DNA of 64,000 nt from Actinomadura chibensis NBRC 106107 (lineage in GTDB: Bacteria; Actinomycetota; Actinomycetes; Streptosporangiales; Streptosporangiaceae). Numbering within the stretch: the first letter of the stretch is position 1; each line of letters begins with the position of its first letter. The DNA lies in assembly GCF_001552135.1 (NCBI RefSeq), contig NZ_BCQP01000039.1, positions 1 through 64,000 on the forward strand, in the 5' to 3' direction. Made by a program: the position numbers and the translations under genes. This document shows, one piece after another, positions 56,077 through 64,000 of the stretch. Below the pieces are notes generated by a model. It was not told the origin of the DNA. It was given only the letters and a program-made list of their open reading frames with translations, and searched no databases.

Positions 56077-58199
56077 GGCGCGCTCCGCGCGAGCGGCAGC
56101 GGCTCCGGCGGCGCGGCCGCCGGGCGCGGCTCCAGCGGCAGGACGGCGTGGACGCGCGTCCCCCCGCCGGTCCGCGCCGTCACCGCGCAGTGCCCGCCGA
56201 GCTCCTCGGCCCGTTCCCGCATCCCGACCAGGCCGACGCCCGCGAGCGCGCCCGGCGGGACGCCCCGCCCGTCGTCGATGACCTCCACCTCCAGCGTGTC
56301 CCCGGCCGCCTCCAGCCGGACGTCGCAGCGCGCGGCCGCCGCGTGCCGCGAGACGTTCGCGAGCGCCTCACCCACGATCCGGTACGCCGCCTCCTCGGCG
56401 GCGGCGGGCAGCGCCGCGAGCTCGCCCGCGCAGCGCAACCGTACCCGCAGGGTCCGGCCCTGGAACCGCTCGGTGAGCTGCTCCACCGCGCCGACCAGGC
56501 CGAACTGGTCCAGGGACGGCGGACGCAGGTCGTGCACGAGGCGCCGCACGTCCGACAGCACCGCCGACAGGTCAGCGCGGACCGACCGGAGGGTCGCGTC
56601 GGCGGCGTCGCCGTCGCGCGGGGCGAGGTTGCGGGCCGCCTCGATCTTCAGCGCCGCCGCCGCGAGGGACGGGCCGAGGCCGTCGTGCAGGTCGCGGCGC
56701 AGCCGCCGGCGCTCCTCGGCGATGCCGGTCACGAGCTGCTCCCGGCTGCGCTGCAGCTCCTCGGTGAGCGCGGTGGCGCGGGCGGCGGCGGCCGCCTGCC
56801 GGACCACGTCGGCGAGGAGGCGCTGGTCGGCCGCCGGGAGCCGCGAGCCCGTCCGGGGCACGAGGGCCAGGCGGCCGATCGCCGCGCCCCGGTAGCCGAA
56901 CGGGAGGACGACGACGTCGTCGCGGGGCGTCCCGTGCTCGACGACGGAGGTGCGGCCGTCGGCGCGGTCGAGCTCCACCCGCACGTAGGGGGAGCGGAAC
57001 GACTCCGCCACCACCCGCGCGACTTCGGACAGCAGCTCGTCCGGCTCCATGGACCGCTCCAACCGGCGCGCCAGCGCCGACACCACGTCGTAGGGCTCGG
57101 CGCGTCCCGTCACGATCCGGTTCACCCACCGCTGGAGCCGCAGCCGCAGCGGCGCGTACAGGACGGCCACCACCCCGGCGGCCGCCACGGCGGCGAGCGG
57201 CTCGTCGATGAACGTCCCGACCCCGACGAACACCGCGACGTCGATGCCGATCACGGCGGCGGCGAGGGCGGCGTACAGGAGCGTCCAGCCGAGCAGGAGG
57301 TCCACGTCGTAGAGGCGGTAGCGGGCGACCGCGACCAGCACCGCCGCCGCGACCGCCGCGTGCATGAGGACCAGGGAGATGTCGCCGACCCACCAGTCCA
57401 CCGACGGGGGCGTCACCTCCGTCAGGACCATGCCCGCCGTCAGGAGGACGACGTTGGCGACCAGCGCCAGCAGCATCCACCGCAGCTGGGCCCGCCGCGC
57501 CGGGTCCGACCGCCGGAACCGGACGGTGAACGCGGAGATCGACACCCCGAAGGAGACGACGAAGCCGATCCAGAACGCGAGGCCCGACACGGGCCACAGG
57601 CCGTGGGGCAGCGGCGGGGTCAGCGGGTCGAGCGGGACGTCCCGCAGCCCCGGCGCGAGCGGCTCGCCCTGGGCGAAGACGTCCCACGGCACCATCAGCA
57701 GCGCCAGGACCCCGATGGTCTGCGCGGTGATCGCCACCGCCACCGGCCACCGCCAGCGGCGCGAGGGCAGCCGGCCGTCCGGGAAGAACATCAGCGTCAG
57801 CGGCACGATCATGTTGATCATCGGCCCGAAGCGGCCGCCCGCGTACACCGCGAACGCCGTCAGCGGCAGGTCGCCGTCGTGCTGCAGCACCGACACCGAC
57901 GCGTACGCGGCGGCGACCCCGTCCAGGACCGCGATGAAACCGCCCGCCAGCATCAGCCACGTCAGCGGGTGCCGGGGCAGCCGCGTGGCGAGGACGCCGC
58001 CCGCGACCGCCACCGGCAGCCCCGACAGCGACGACCCCCAGTGCGCCCAGTCCAGCGGGTACGGCGCCCTGGGCCCGCCCGCCAGCAGGACGTCCAGCCA
58101 GACGGTCGCGACGGTGGCCGCCGCGCACAGCACGGCGACCGCGATGGCGGGCGGCCTCAGGAGCCGCTCGCCCCGAGGCGCCGGGCGGGCGCTCCTCAT
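56073..58199 (-). CDS. NarL-type sensor histidine kinase with GAF domain
   Basis: A 708-residue kinase from ATG 58199 (MRSARPAPRGERLL); an upstream extension to 58355 is less convincing, and the ribosome site of the ATG is weak. The N-terminal half (about residues 15-320) has eight or so helices. A GAF-like domain follows near 350-480 (LADVVRQAAAAARATAL at its end). HisKA_3 is RRRLRRDLHDGLGPSLAAAALKIEAARNLA near 498-520, and the ATPase holds AYRIVGEALANVSRHAAAARC and GVPPGALAGVGLVGMRERAEELGG. It pairs with the overlapping regulator. The signal is unknown. Confidence 0.92.
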   Translation of the reverse strand: MRSARPAPRGERLLRPPAIAVAVLCAAATVATVWLDVLLAGGPRAPYPLDWAHWGSSLSGLPVAVAGGVLATRLPRHPLTWLMLAGGFIAVLDGVAAAYASVSVLQHDGDLPLTAFAVYAGGRFGPMINMIVPLTLMFFPDGRLPSRRWRWPVAVAITAQTIGVLALLMVPWDVFAQGEPLAPGLRDVPLDPLTPPLPHGLWPVSGLAFWIGFVVSFGVSISAFTVRFRRSDPARRAQLRWMLLALVANVVLLTAGMVLTEVTPPSVDWWVGDISLVLMHAAVAAAVLVAVARYRLYDVDLLLGWTLLYAALAAAVIGIDVAVFVGVGTFIDEPLAAVAAAGVVAVLYAPLRLRLQRWVNRIVTGRAEPYDVVSALARRLERSMEPDELLSEVARVVAESFRSPYVRVELDRADGRTSVVEHGTPRDDVVVLPFGYRGAAIGRLALVPRTGSRLPAADQRLLADVVRQAAAAARATALTEELQRSREQLVTGIAEERRRLRRDLHDGLGPSLAAAALKIEAARNLAPRDGDAADATLRSVRADLSAVLSDVRRLVHDLRPPSLDQFGLVGAVEQLTERFQGRTLRVRLRCAGELAALPAAAEEAAYRIVGEALANVSRHAAAARCDVRLEAAGDTLEVEVIDDGRGVPPGALAGVGLVGMRERAEELGGHCAVTARTGGGTRVHAVLPLEPRPAAAPPEPLPLARSAP

Positions 58200-58397
58200 C
58201 AGCCCAGCTTGACCGGTGCGACGTCCCGCCTGCCTGGGGCCGGTGTCCCGGCGCGCTGGGACACCGGTCACCGCCGGGAAGGGCCCCGATCGGGGCGCGC
58301 CCGCCGGGTCTGTCACTGGGCGCCCGGGACATCGGGCGCGGAGCGTCATGGTCACCGGCGGCGCGCCCCTGCGCCGCCCCCGTCACGGGAGAGACCG

Positions 58398-59030
58398 ATG
58401 ACCACGCACGCCCAGCCCGGCTCCATCTACTCACCGGATCCGTACGACTCCGCGCCCCGCGGACTCCTGCTCCGCGCCCGGCTCACCGGCCTCGCGGTCG
58501 CCGCGGGGACCACCGCCTGGATCACCGGCCTGCTCATCGCGGGGAACCGCGTCCAGGACGAGGTCGTCGCCGTCGAGATCTGGGGGAGCATGGCCTTCAT
58601 GCTGGGGGTCATGTCCCTGGCCATGCTCGTGCTGTCCACGAACGCCACGGGACGCCGCAAGGGCCGCTACATCCCCATCGTGGAGATGGCGCTGAACGCG
58701 TTCGCGGTGATCTGGTGCCCGCTCGCCATCGCCTACCCCGACGACACCCCCGGCTGGGTGACGCCGTTCGACATGTGCTGGCCGCTGTCGATGCTCGGCA
58801 TGCTCGTCATCGGCATCGCCGTCGCCAAGGTCGGCCGCTACCGGGGCGTGCTGCGCTGGCAGTTCCTGCTCTGCGGGCTCTGGCTGCTCGTCGCCGGGGT
58901 GGGGCAGGGCGTGCTCGGCGACGACGGCGGCACCTACCCGGGGACGATCTGGCTCGCCCTCTCCTACGGGGTCCTCGGCCTGCGCCTCGCGGTGACGCCC
59001 CGTGTCGTCCTGCCCGCCGCCGGCCGCTGA
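58398..59030 (+). CDS. Hypothetical integral membrane protein
   Basis: A 210-residue membrane protein from ATG 58398 (GGGAGAG upstream). Six hydrophobic segments are visible, among them LTGLAVAAGTTAWITGLLIAG, WGSMAFMLGVMSLAMLVL, ALNAFAVIWCPLAIAY, MLGMLVIGIAVAKVG, FLLCGLWLLVAGVGQGVLG and IWLALSYGVLGLRLAV. I do not recognise the family. Divergent from the two-component genes; a link with the kinase is possible but unproved. Confidence 0.8.
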   Translation: MTTHAQPGSIYSPDPYDSAPRGLLLRARLTGLAVAAGTTAWITGLLIAGNRVQDEVVAVEIWGSMAFMLGVMSLAMLVLSTNATGRRKGRYIPIVEMALNAFAVIWCPLAIAYPDDTPGWVTPFDMCWPLSMLGMLVIGIAVAKVGRYRGVLRWQFLLCGLWLLVAGVGQGVLGDDGGTYPGTIWLALSYGVLGLRLAVTPRVVLPAAGR

Positions 59031-59147
59031 CCGGGGCGGGGCGGGGACGCCGATGAGCTCGCCGGTGGGTTGCATCGAAGCCCGTCCGCACGGGGACGGA
59101 CGGTCTTCGACGGGAGCGGGGGCCCCGAACCCACCGGCGCCCCGCAA

Positions 59148-59168
59148 AGTGTTGAGGTTGTCAACACT
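59148..59168. promoter_or_regulatory. 8-bp inverted repeat, operator-like (site 1)
   Basis: AGTGTTGA at 59148-59155 and its exact reverse complement TCAACACT at 59161-59168 are separated by GGTTG. The site contains TTGTCAACA. Together with the second site at 59279 it lies in the 350-base gap ahead of the LLM/HMGL operon. Confidence 0.55.
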
Positions 59169-59277
59169 CTGCCTGCCTCATCCGGCTCGGCCTGCGGGCT
59201 TCGGTAAGCGTCTTCTGGAGAAAGCGCAGTTCAGAAGCGATATCGGCGGGATGAGGCAGGGTGTCGGGCCCTTGTTT

Positions 59278-59295
59278 GTGTTGACAGATACAACA
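59278..59295. promoter_or_regulatory. Inverted repeat with TTGACA (site 2)
   Basis: TGTTG-ACAGATA-CAACA forms a perfect 5-bp-arm repeat at 59279-59295. Its GTGTTGACA (59278-59286) is the reverse complement of TGTCAACAC in site 1, so both sites probably bind the same factor. TTGACA at 59281 also matches a -35 consensus, but no good -10 follows at the usual spacing. Confidence 0.5.
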
Positions 59296-59380
59296 GAACT
59301 CTCCATGCTTGGAGCCGCTCCGGAGGGGCGGTGCGCCTCCGGAGCCTGTCCCGGCGGTGCGGCGAAACGGAGAGAGACGC

Positions 59381-59692
59381 GTGCAGAAGGTCTACGCCCT
59401 GTACAAGCTGAAGCCCGGTGTGACGGCCGAGGAGTACGTCGAGTGGTCCAAGACCGTCGACCAGGAGATCACCCGGCGGCAGCCGTGCGTGCGCAGCTTC
59501 CGGGTGTTCCAGCTCGCCGGGTCCCGCGGCGGCCCGTCCCCGTGGGACGTCGTCGAGGACATCGAGGTCGAGTCCTGGGACGCCTGGCAGGAGTGCCTGA
59601 CGTCGCCCGAGATGGCCGACGTCGTCGCGGGCTTCCGCAAGATGGTCGACCGCGAGTCGGCGATCACCGTGTTCGGCAGCGAGATCGCCTAG
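59381..59692 (+). CDS. Dimeric alpha/beta-barrel (Dabb/REDY-like) protein
   Basis: A 103-residue protein from GTG 59381 (GGAGAG six bases upstream). VQKVYALYKLKPGVTAEEYVEWSKTVDQEI followed by FRVFQLAGSRG and DVVEDIEVESWDAWQECLTSPEM fits the small ferredoxin-like alpha/beta barrel of Dabb, EthD and REDY-like proteins. These are often cyclases, monooxygenases or helper proteins. It heads an operon with the LLM oxidoreductase four bases downstream. Confidence 0.8.
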   Translation: MQKVYALYKLKPGVTAEEYVEWSKTVDQEITRRQPCVRSFRVFQLAGSRGGPSPWDVVEDIEVESWDAWQECLTSPEMADVVAGFRKMVDRESAITVFGSEIA

Positions 59693-59696
59693 CCGC

Positions 59697-60659
59697 ATGG
59701 AGTCGACCTCTGCCGCGTCGCCGCCGTCCAGGCTGTCGGTCGGGGCGCCGAACGCCCCGGACCTGCTGGTCCCGTTCGCCCGCCGCGCCGAGGAGCTCGG
59801 CTTCGGCGGGATCTGGACGCAGGACACGCTGAGCGCCGCCAACTTCTCCCTCGACGGGCTGCACGTCCTGTCGTACCTGGCCGCCGTCACCGAGCGGCTC
59901 CGGCTCGGCATCGGCGTGCTGTACTCCGGACGGCGGAACCCGGCCGTCCAGGCCCGCGAGCTCGCCACCATCGACCAGCTCTCCGGCGGGCGGCTCACCG
60001 TCGGCATCGGCGTCGGCCTCGCCTACCACCGGGAGAACCTCGCCGCGCTGGGCATCCGGACGGACCGGCCGGTCCGGCGGCTGATCGAGGGGATCGGCGT
60101 GATGCGGGCGCTGTGGAGCCAGTCCCGGGCGGCGTCCTACGACGGGGAGATCTACTCGTTCTCCGGCATCGGGGCGCAGCCGGAACCGGTGCAGCGCCCC
60201 GGCCCGCCGATCTGGATCGGGGCGCGGGCCGAGCCCGCGCTGCGCCGCGCCGTCCGCATCGCCGACGGGTGGACCGGCGCCGCGCCCGTCGCGACCGACG
60301 ACTTCCTCCAGCAGCTCGCGTTCGTCCAGCGGGAGCTGGACGAGCAGGGCCGCGACCCGTCCGGCTTCACCGTCTCCAAGAGCGTCTACGTCGCGGTCGA
60401 GAAGGACGAGGAGGAGGCGCGGCGGCGCCTGGTCCCCGCGTTCGAGCGCGCGTTCGGCGGGAACCCGGTCTACGACGCGGCGACCATGACCGACCGGGTC
60501 GCCGTGTTCGGCCCGCCGGACCGCTGCGCCGAGCAACTGGCCACGCTGTTCGACGCGGGCGCGGACGAGCTGATCCTCTACCCGCTGTACGACCCGGCGG
60601 AGCAACTGGAGGCGTTCGGCGAGCTGGTCCCGGCGCTGGCGGGCGCCGCCCGCCCGTGA
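59697..60659 (+). CDS. LLM-class flavin-dependent oxidoreductase
   Basis: A 320-residue bacterial luciferase-like protein: PDLLVPFARRAEELGFGGIWTQDT, LAAVTERLRLGIGVLYSGRRNPAVQARELATIDQLSGGRLTVGIGVG and WIGARAEPALRRAVRIADGWTG. It uses FMN or F420; residues alone do not settle which. It probably oxidises a small organic substrate. Second gene of a three-gene operon; the ribosome site is poor, consistent with coupling to the gene just upstream. Confidence 0.9.
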   Translation: MESTSAASPPSRLSVGAPNAPDLLVPFARRAEELGFGGIWTQDTLSAANFSLDGLHVLSYLAAVTERLRLGIGVLYSGRRNPAVQARELATIDQLSGGRLTVGIGVGLAYHRENLAALGIRTDRPVRRLIEGIGVMRALWSQSRAASYDGEIYSFSGIGAQPEPVQRPGPPIWIGARAEPALRRAVRIADGWTGAAPVATDDFLQQLAFVQRELDEQGRDPSGFTVSKSVYVAVEKDEEEARRRLVPAFERAFGGNPVYDAATMTDRVAVFGPPDRCAEQLATLFDAGADELILYPLYDPAEQLEAFGELVPALAGAARP

Positions 60660-60687
60660 CGCCGCCCACCGCGGGAGGGGCCTGACC

Positions 60688-61953
60688 GTGGCCGACCCCG
60701 TCGAACGCTTCCGCGCGGACATCGGCCGGGCGAGGACGCCCGGCGCCTACGTCCCGGGCCGCTGGTCGGTCGCCCCCGCGAACCGCGACGCCGCCGTGAC
60801 CGGGACGCCGCCCGAGAGCGTCCGGCTGCGCGACACGTCGATGCGCGCGATCGAGTCCATGCCCGGCGTGGCGCCCGCGCCGGAGGCGAAGGCGGCGTTC
60901 CTGCGCTCGCTGGTCCGCTCGGACGTGCCGGAGATCGTGACCGCCGGGCCCGGCGGCCGCGACCCGGACGCCGTCCGCGCCGAGCTGGCGCTGATCAAGG
61001 GGGAGCGGCCGGACTGCGTGGTGTCCTGCCCGTTCGTGTCGACCGCCGAGGGCGCCGACCTCGCCGGGGACCTCGGCTACGACGCCGTGCAGGTGGCCGT
61101 GCCCGGGTTCGGGCCCGCGTCCGGGATGTACGGCGGGCCCGTCCCGGCGTCCCGGGACGAGGTCGTCGCGCGGGCCGCCGCCGTCGTCGCGCACGCGCGG
61201 GCGCGGGGGCTCCGGACCGCCGCCGCGCTGACCCTGGTGTCCTACCTGGCGGAGGAGGACCTGGCCGGGTCGGCGGCGGCGATGGCGCGCGCTGGCGCGG
61301 ACGAGATCGTCCTGTTCGACGGGCCGGGCGCGGTCGGCCCCGAGGCGTTCGGCCGCCTGGTCGGGACGACGCGGTCGGCCGCGCCCGGCGTTGACATCGG
61401 CGTCCACCCGCACAACACGTTCGGGCTCGGCGTCGCGTGCGCCGTCGCGGCGGCGCGGGCGGGCGCGGCCGTCGTCGAGTCGTCGGTGAACGGCTACTGC
61501 GGCGGCCCCGGAAACGCCGAGCTCGCGGCGACCGCCGCCGCCTTCGAAGCCCTCTACGGGGTCCGCACGGGCCTCCGGCTGGACACGCTGACCGGGCTCG
61601 CCCGCGCCGCCGCCGAGCTGACCGGCCACCCGGCGGCGGCGAACCAGCCGATCACCGGCCGGGACGCGTTCTGCTGGGGCGGCGGCGACTGGGTCGTCGC
61701 CGAGCGCGACGTGGACCCCCTGATCCACAACTGCGTCGAGCCCGCCCTGTTCGGCAACGAGCGCCGGATCCCGCTGACCCCGCAGAGCGGCCCGCGCGTC
61801 ATGGCGGACACGCTGCGGCGGCTCGGCGTCACCGCCGACCCGGCATCGGTCCCGGCCGTCGTGGACGCGTACCGCGCGGAACTGTCCCGGCTGGAGCGTC
61901 CGCTCACCGACGAGGAGATCCGGGCCCTCGCCCGTTCCGTCCTCGCGGGCTGA
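60688..61953 (+). CDS. HMGL-like (DRE-TIM metallolyase family) aldolase/carboxytransferase
   Basis: A 421-residue protein from GTG 60688 (GGGAGGGG upstream). The family hallmarks are VRLRDTSMRAIESM (RD-T metal/substrate motif), VDIGVHPHNTFGLGVACAVAAARAGAAVVESSVNGYCGGPGNAELA (metal HxH and Gly-rich loop) and a long C-terminal domain. HPHN replaces the HxHN of the usual lyases (HCHND). Such enzymes split or make C-C bonds, as HMG-CoA lyase or isopropylmalate synthase. It belongs to the operon with the LLM oxidoreductase; substrate unknown. Confidence 0.85.
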   Translation: MADPVERFRADIGRARTPGAYVPGRWSVAPANRDAAVTGTPPESVRLRDTSMRAIESMPGVAPAPEAKAAFLRSLVRSDVPEIVTAGPGGRDPDAVRAELALIKGERPDCVVSCPFVSTAEGADLAGDLGYDAVQVAVPGFGPASGMYGGPVPASRDEVVARAAAVVAHARARGLRTAAALTLVSYLAEEDLAGSAAAMARAGADEIVLFDGPGAVGPEAFGRLVGTTRSAAPGVDIGVHPHNTFGLGVACAVAAARAGAAVVESSVNGYCGGPGNAELAATAAAFEALYGVRTGLRLDTLTGLARAAAELTGHPAAANQPITGRDAFCWGGGDWVVAERDVDPLIHNCVEPALFGNERRIPLTPQSGPRVMADTLRRLGVTADPASVPAVVDAYRAELSRLERPLTDEEIRALARSVLAG

Positions 61954-61965
61954 CGCGCGGGCTCC

Positions 61966-62391
61966 TCACAGCGTGACCGAGCCGTCGGGGTGGACGGTCC
62001 AGGCCGGGTTGTGGGCGATCTCCCAGGGGTGGCCGTCCGGATCGGCGAACACGCCGGAGTAGCCGCCCCAGAACATGGCCCGCGCCGGACGGGTGATGAC
62101 CGCCCCGGCCGCCTCCGCCGCCGCGAGGACCTCGTCCACCTCCTCCGGTGTGGCGAGGTTGAGCCCCAGCGTCGCGCCGCCCCATCCGCCGCCGTCGACC
62201 ACACCGCCGTCCTCGGCGAGCTTCGCGCGGTCCCACAGCGAGACGATCACCCCGCCCGCCTGGAAGAAGGTGATCTGGTCGGACTCGTCGTCCACGCCGG
62301 CGTCCACCCGCCAACCGAGCGCCTCGTAGAAGGCGGTCGCGCGGCGGACGTCCGCCACGCCGAGGGTGATCACGCTCAGCCGCTGTCTCAT
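61966..62391 (-). CDS. VOC (glyoxalase/bleomycin resistance) family protein
   Basis: A 141-residue VOC protein: RLSVITLGVADVRRATAFYEALGWRV, then FFQAGGVIVSLWDRAKLAED, and GGYSGVFADPDGHPWEIAHNPAW in the second half. The fold binds a metal through His/Glu at the paired strands. Its role (glyoxalase, dioxygenase or drug binding) is open. Converges with the HMGL-like gene, 12 bases apart. Confidence 0.9.
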   Translation of the reverse strand: MRQRLSVITLGVADVRRATAFYEALGWRVDAGVDDESDQITFFQAGGVIVSLWDRAKLAEDGGVVDGGGWGGATLGLNLATPEEVDEVLAAAEAAGAVITRPARAMFWGGYSGVFADPDGHPWEIAHNPAWTVHPDGSVTL

Positions 62392-62582
62392 CGCTCTCCC
62401 GGGTCCGGGGCGCCGTGCGCGCCCGCGTCGCCCGGTCGATCATGCCGGGACGCGGTTACCGAATGCTTATCCCCGCGCCGTCCTGCCCTTCGACCAGTCG
62501 CGGGCGCTCGCGGCGGCGCCGAGCCGCGCCGCCGAAAGACCCCGCCGAAATGAACAAGGAAGCCCCTGCGAAGTTGCATCCG

Positions 62583-62635
62583 CCAAGCCCTGCCTTGGAC
62601 CGCGAATAACGCGGACCGCGACCGGTGGGGCTTGG
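62583..62635. promoter_or_regulatory. Nested inverted repeats in the cydA leader
   Basis: CCAAGCCC at 62583-62590 pairs exactly with GGGCTTGG at 62628-62635. Inside the loop, CCGCG at 62600-62604 pairs with CGCGG at 62610-62614 around AATAA. The nested arms could be an operator pair or a leader RNA structure upstream of cydA. The rest of 62392-62726 shows no gene. Confidence 0.4.
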
Positions 62636-62726
62636 TTGAGATTTGACCGCGGGTGCTTTTGGTGCGGTCGCGGGTGGGGAATCGTGGGTGGGCCGGGCCG
62701 TTGCCGGGGCGTTCGGAGGGGTGTTC

Positions 62727-64000
62727 GTGGGGGCGACTGCTGCGTTGGATCGATGGCAGTTCGCGGTCACCATTGTGTATCACTTTCTTTTTGTCCCGGT
62801 CACGATTGGGCTGGCGTGGTTCGTGGCGGGGATGCAGACTGCGTGGCACCGTACCGGGAAAGAGCATTATCTGCGGATGACGCGGTTCTTCGGGAAGCTG
62901 TTCCTGATTAACTTTGCGTTGGGTGTCGTGACCGGGATCGTGCAGGAGTTCCAGTTCGGAATGAACTGGTCGGTGTACTCCCGGTTCGTGGGGTCGGTGT
63001 TCGGGGCGCCGCTCGCGATCGAGGGCGTGGTGGCCTTCTTTCTGGAGTCCACGTTTCTCGGGCTCTGGCTCTTCGGGTGGGATCGGCTTCGGCCGCGTGT
63101 TCATTTGGCCATGATCTGGATGGTCGTGGCGGGGACGACGTCGTCCGCCTATTTCATCCTCGCGGCGAACTCGTGGATGCAACATCCGGTCGGGCACGTC
63201 CTGAAGGACGGGCGCGCCGAGATGGATTCGCTCGGCGACGTGCTCCTGCAGCCGCTGCAGCTCACGCACTTCTTCCACACCATCGCCGCGTCGCTGGTCA
63301 CGACCGGGCTGCTCGTCACCGCCGTGTCCGCGTACTGGCTGCGCAAGGGGGAGAACGTCGAGCTGTTCCGGTCGGCCGTCCGGGGCGCGCTGTGGGTGAC
63401 GGTCGCGGCGGCCGTCGTGGTCATCGGGGTGGGGCACTACCAGGCGCAGATCATCGCGCGGGTGCAGCCGATGAAGATGGCGGCGGCGGAGGCGCTGTAC
63501 GAGACGAGGTCGCCCGCGCCGCTGTCCCTGCTGGCGATCGGGCCGTGGGAGAAGCACCCGGAGCGGACGGACGTCGACATCGTCCTGCCGCACGGGCTGT
63601 CCGTGCTGGCCACCAACAGCTGGAACGGCGAGATCCGCGGCATCGACGACGTCCAGCGGGAGTACGAACGGCGCTACGGCCCGGGCGGGTACACGCCGAT
63701 CGTGGGAAGCGTCTACTGGTCGTGGCGCGTGATGGTCACGATCGGGTTCCTGGCCCTCCTGTACGGGCTGGCGTGGCTGTGGCTCGGACGGCGGCGGGGC
63801 CGCGGCCTCGACCGGTCCCGCTGGTTCGCGTGGTCGGCCTACCTGTTCCTGCTGCTGCCGTTCCTCGCCAACACCGCCGGATGGCTGTTCACCGAGATGG
63901 GACGCCAGCCGTGGATCGTCCAGGGGCTGCTGCGCACGCACGACGGCATCTCCCCGCTCGTCGGCGCCGGCTCGGTGATCGCGACGCTGAGCGGGTTCGC
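62727..64000 (+). CDS. cydA: Cytochrome bd ubiquinol oxidase subunit I (partial, cut by window end)
   Basis: Open from GTG 62727 (GGAGGG six bases upstream) through the window end, about 424 residues visible. The start reads VGATAALDRWQFAVTIVYHFLFV, with the conserved His of helix I (heme ligand), and continues through GVVTGIVQEFQFGMNWS, LAIEGVVAFFLESTFLGLWLFGW, ANSWMQHPVG, LTHFFHTIAAS and the Q-loop end GRQPWIVQGLLRTHDGISPL. This is the membrane quinol oxidase that reduces oxygen with high affinity. The first 350 bases use many T-ending codons (TTT, CTT, ATT), unlike the rest of the window. cydB should follow beyond the edge. Confidence 0.95.
   Translation, partial: MGATAALDRWQFAVTIVYHFLFVPVTIGLAWFVAGMQTAWHRTGKEHYLRMTRFFGKLFLINFALGVVTGIVQEFQFGMNWSVYSRFVGSVFGAPLAIEGVVAFFLESTFLGLWLFGWDRLRPRVHLAMIWMVVAGTTSSAYFILAANSWMQHPVGHVLKDGRAEMDSLGDVLLQPLQLTHFFHTIAASLVTTGLLVTAVSAYWLRKGENVELFRSAVRGALWVTVAAAVVVIGVGHYQAQIIARVQPMKMAAAEALYETRSPAPLSLLAIGPWEKHPERTDVDIVLPHGLSVLATNSWNGEIRGIDDVQREYERRYGPGGYTPIVGSVYWSWRVMVTIGFLALLYGLAWLWLGRRRGRGLDRSRWFAWSAYLFLLLPFLANTAGWLFTEMGRQPWIVQGLLRTHDGISPLVGAGSVIATLSGF

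Noticed and set aside
59281..59310. Consensus sigma-70-like promoter starting with TTGACA
   Set aside because: No acceptable -10 hexamer lies 16-18 bases downstream; kept only as part of the operator-like repeat.
1..64000. tRNA, rRNA, transposase, integrase or phage genes
   Set aside because: None recognised; the gaps between genes are mostly too short and no mobile-element motifs are visible.

Overview
The window is about 64 kb of very GC-rich DNA with frequent GTG starts, short intergenic gaps and many 4-base ATGA/GTGA overlaps. The families present (PknG-type kinase, Scr1/DUF5753 regulator, PF04672 methyltransferase, class F-like sortase, NarL-type two-component pairs) point to a filamentous actinomycete, perhaps of the Actinomadura/Thermomonosporaceae kind. 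The genus is inference. I saw no tRNA, rRNA, CRISPR array or insertion sequence.

Layout. 1-12.4 kb is a catabolic island. A GatC-like protein, an amidase and a polyamine-type binding lipoprotein form one minus-strand operon, next to an enoyl-CoA hydratase. A second minus-strand operon (HutI-like amidohydrolase, acyl-CoA dehydrogenase, two tandem TauD/TfdA dioxygenases) diverges from a plus-strand operon (IclR regulator, unknown protein, alpha/beta hydrolase, Cys-less thiolase-like protein, DUF35 protein). A perfect 9-bp inverted repeat lies between the two and is the likely IclR operator. 12.5-15.8 kb holds a secreted surface protein with a class F-like sortase, a Tat-type amidohydrolase and a SnoaL-like protein.

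16.0-23.3 kb is a five-gene, fully coupled signalling operon: cyclase-like protein, PknG-type kinase with zinc ribbons and TPR tail, VWA/zinc-ribbon protein, four-helix membrane protein and solute-binding protein. It resembles the mycobacterial pknG-glnH-glnX sensory unit with two extra components and a different binding-protein family. 23.6-26.5 kb has a Tat phospholipase C and a methyltransferase.

26.5-44.3 kb is an 18-kb two-gene Tc (toxin complex) locus: a 2590-residue SpvB/TcB/Rhs (TcB-TcC) fusion followed by a 3352-residue TcA-type protein.

44.9-58.2 kb is dense in signalling: two sensor histidine kinases, two NarL-type response regulators, two receptor Ser/Thr kinases (one with four cysteine-containing Ig-like extracellular repeats), a universal stress protein, a methyltransferase, a Scr1-type regulator and a decayed cyclase-like fragment. 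58.4-62.4 kb has a membrane protein, then a small operon (alpha/beta-barrel protein, luciferase-like monooxygenase, HMGL-like lyase) preceded by two related inverted repeats, and a VOC protein. The window ends inside cydA (cytochrome bd subunit I).
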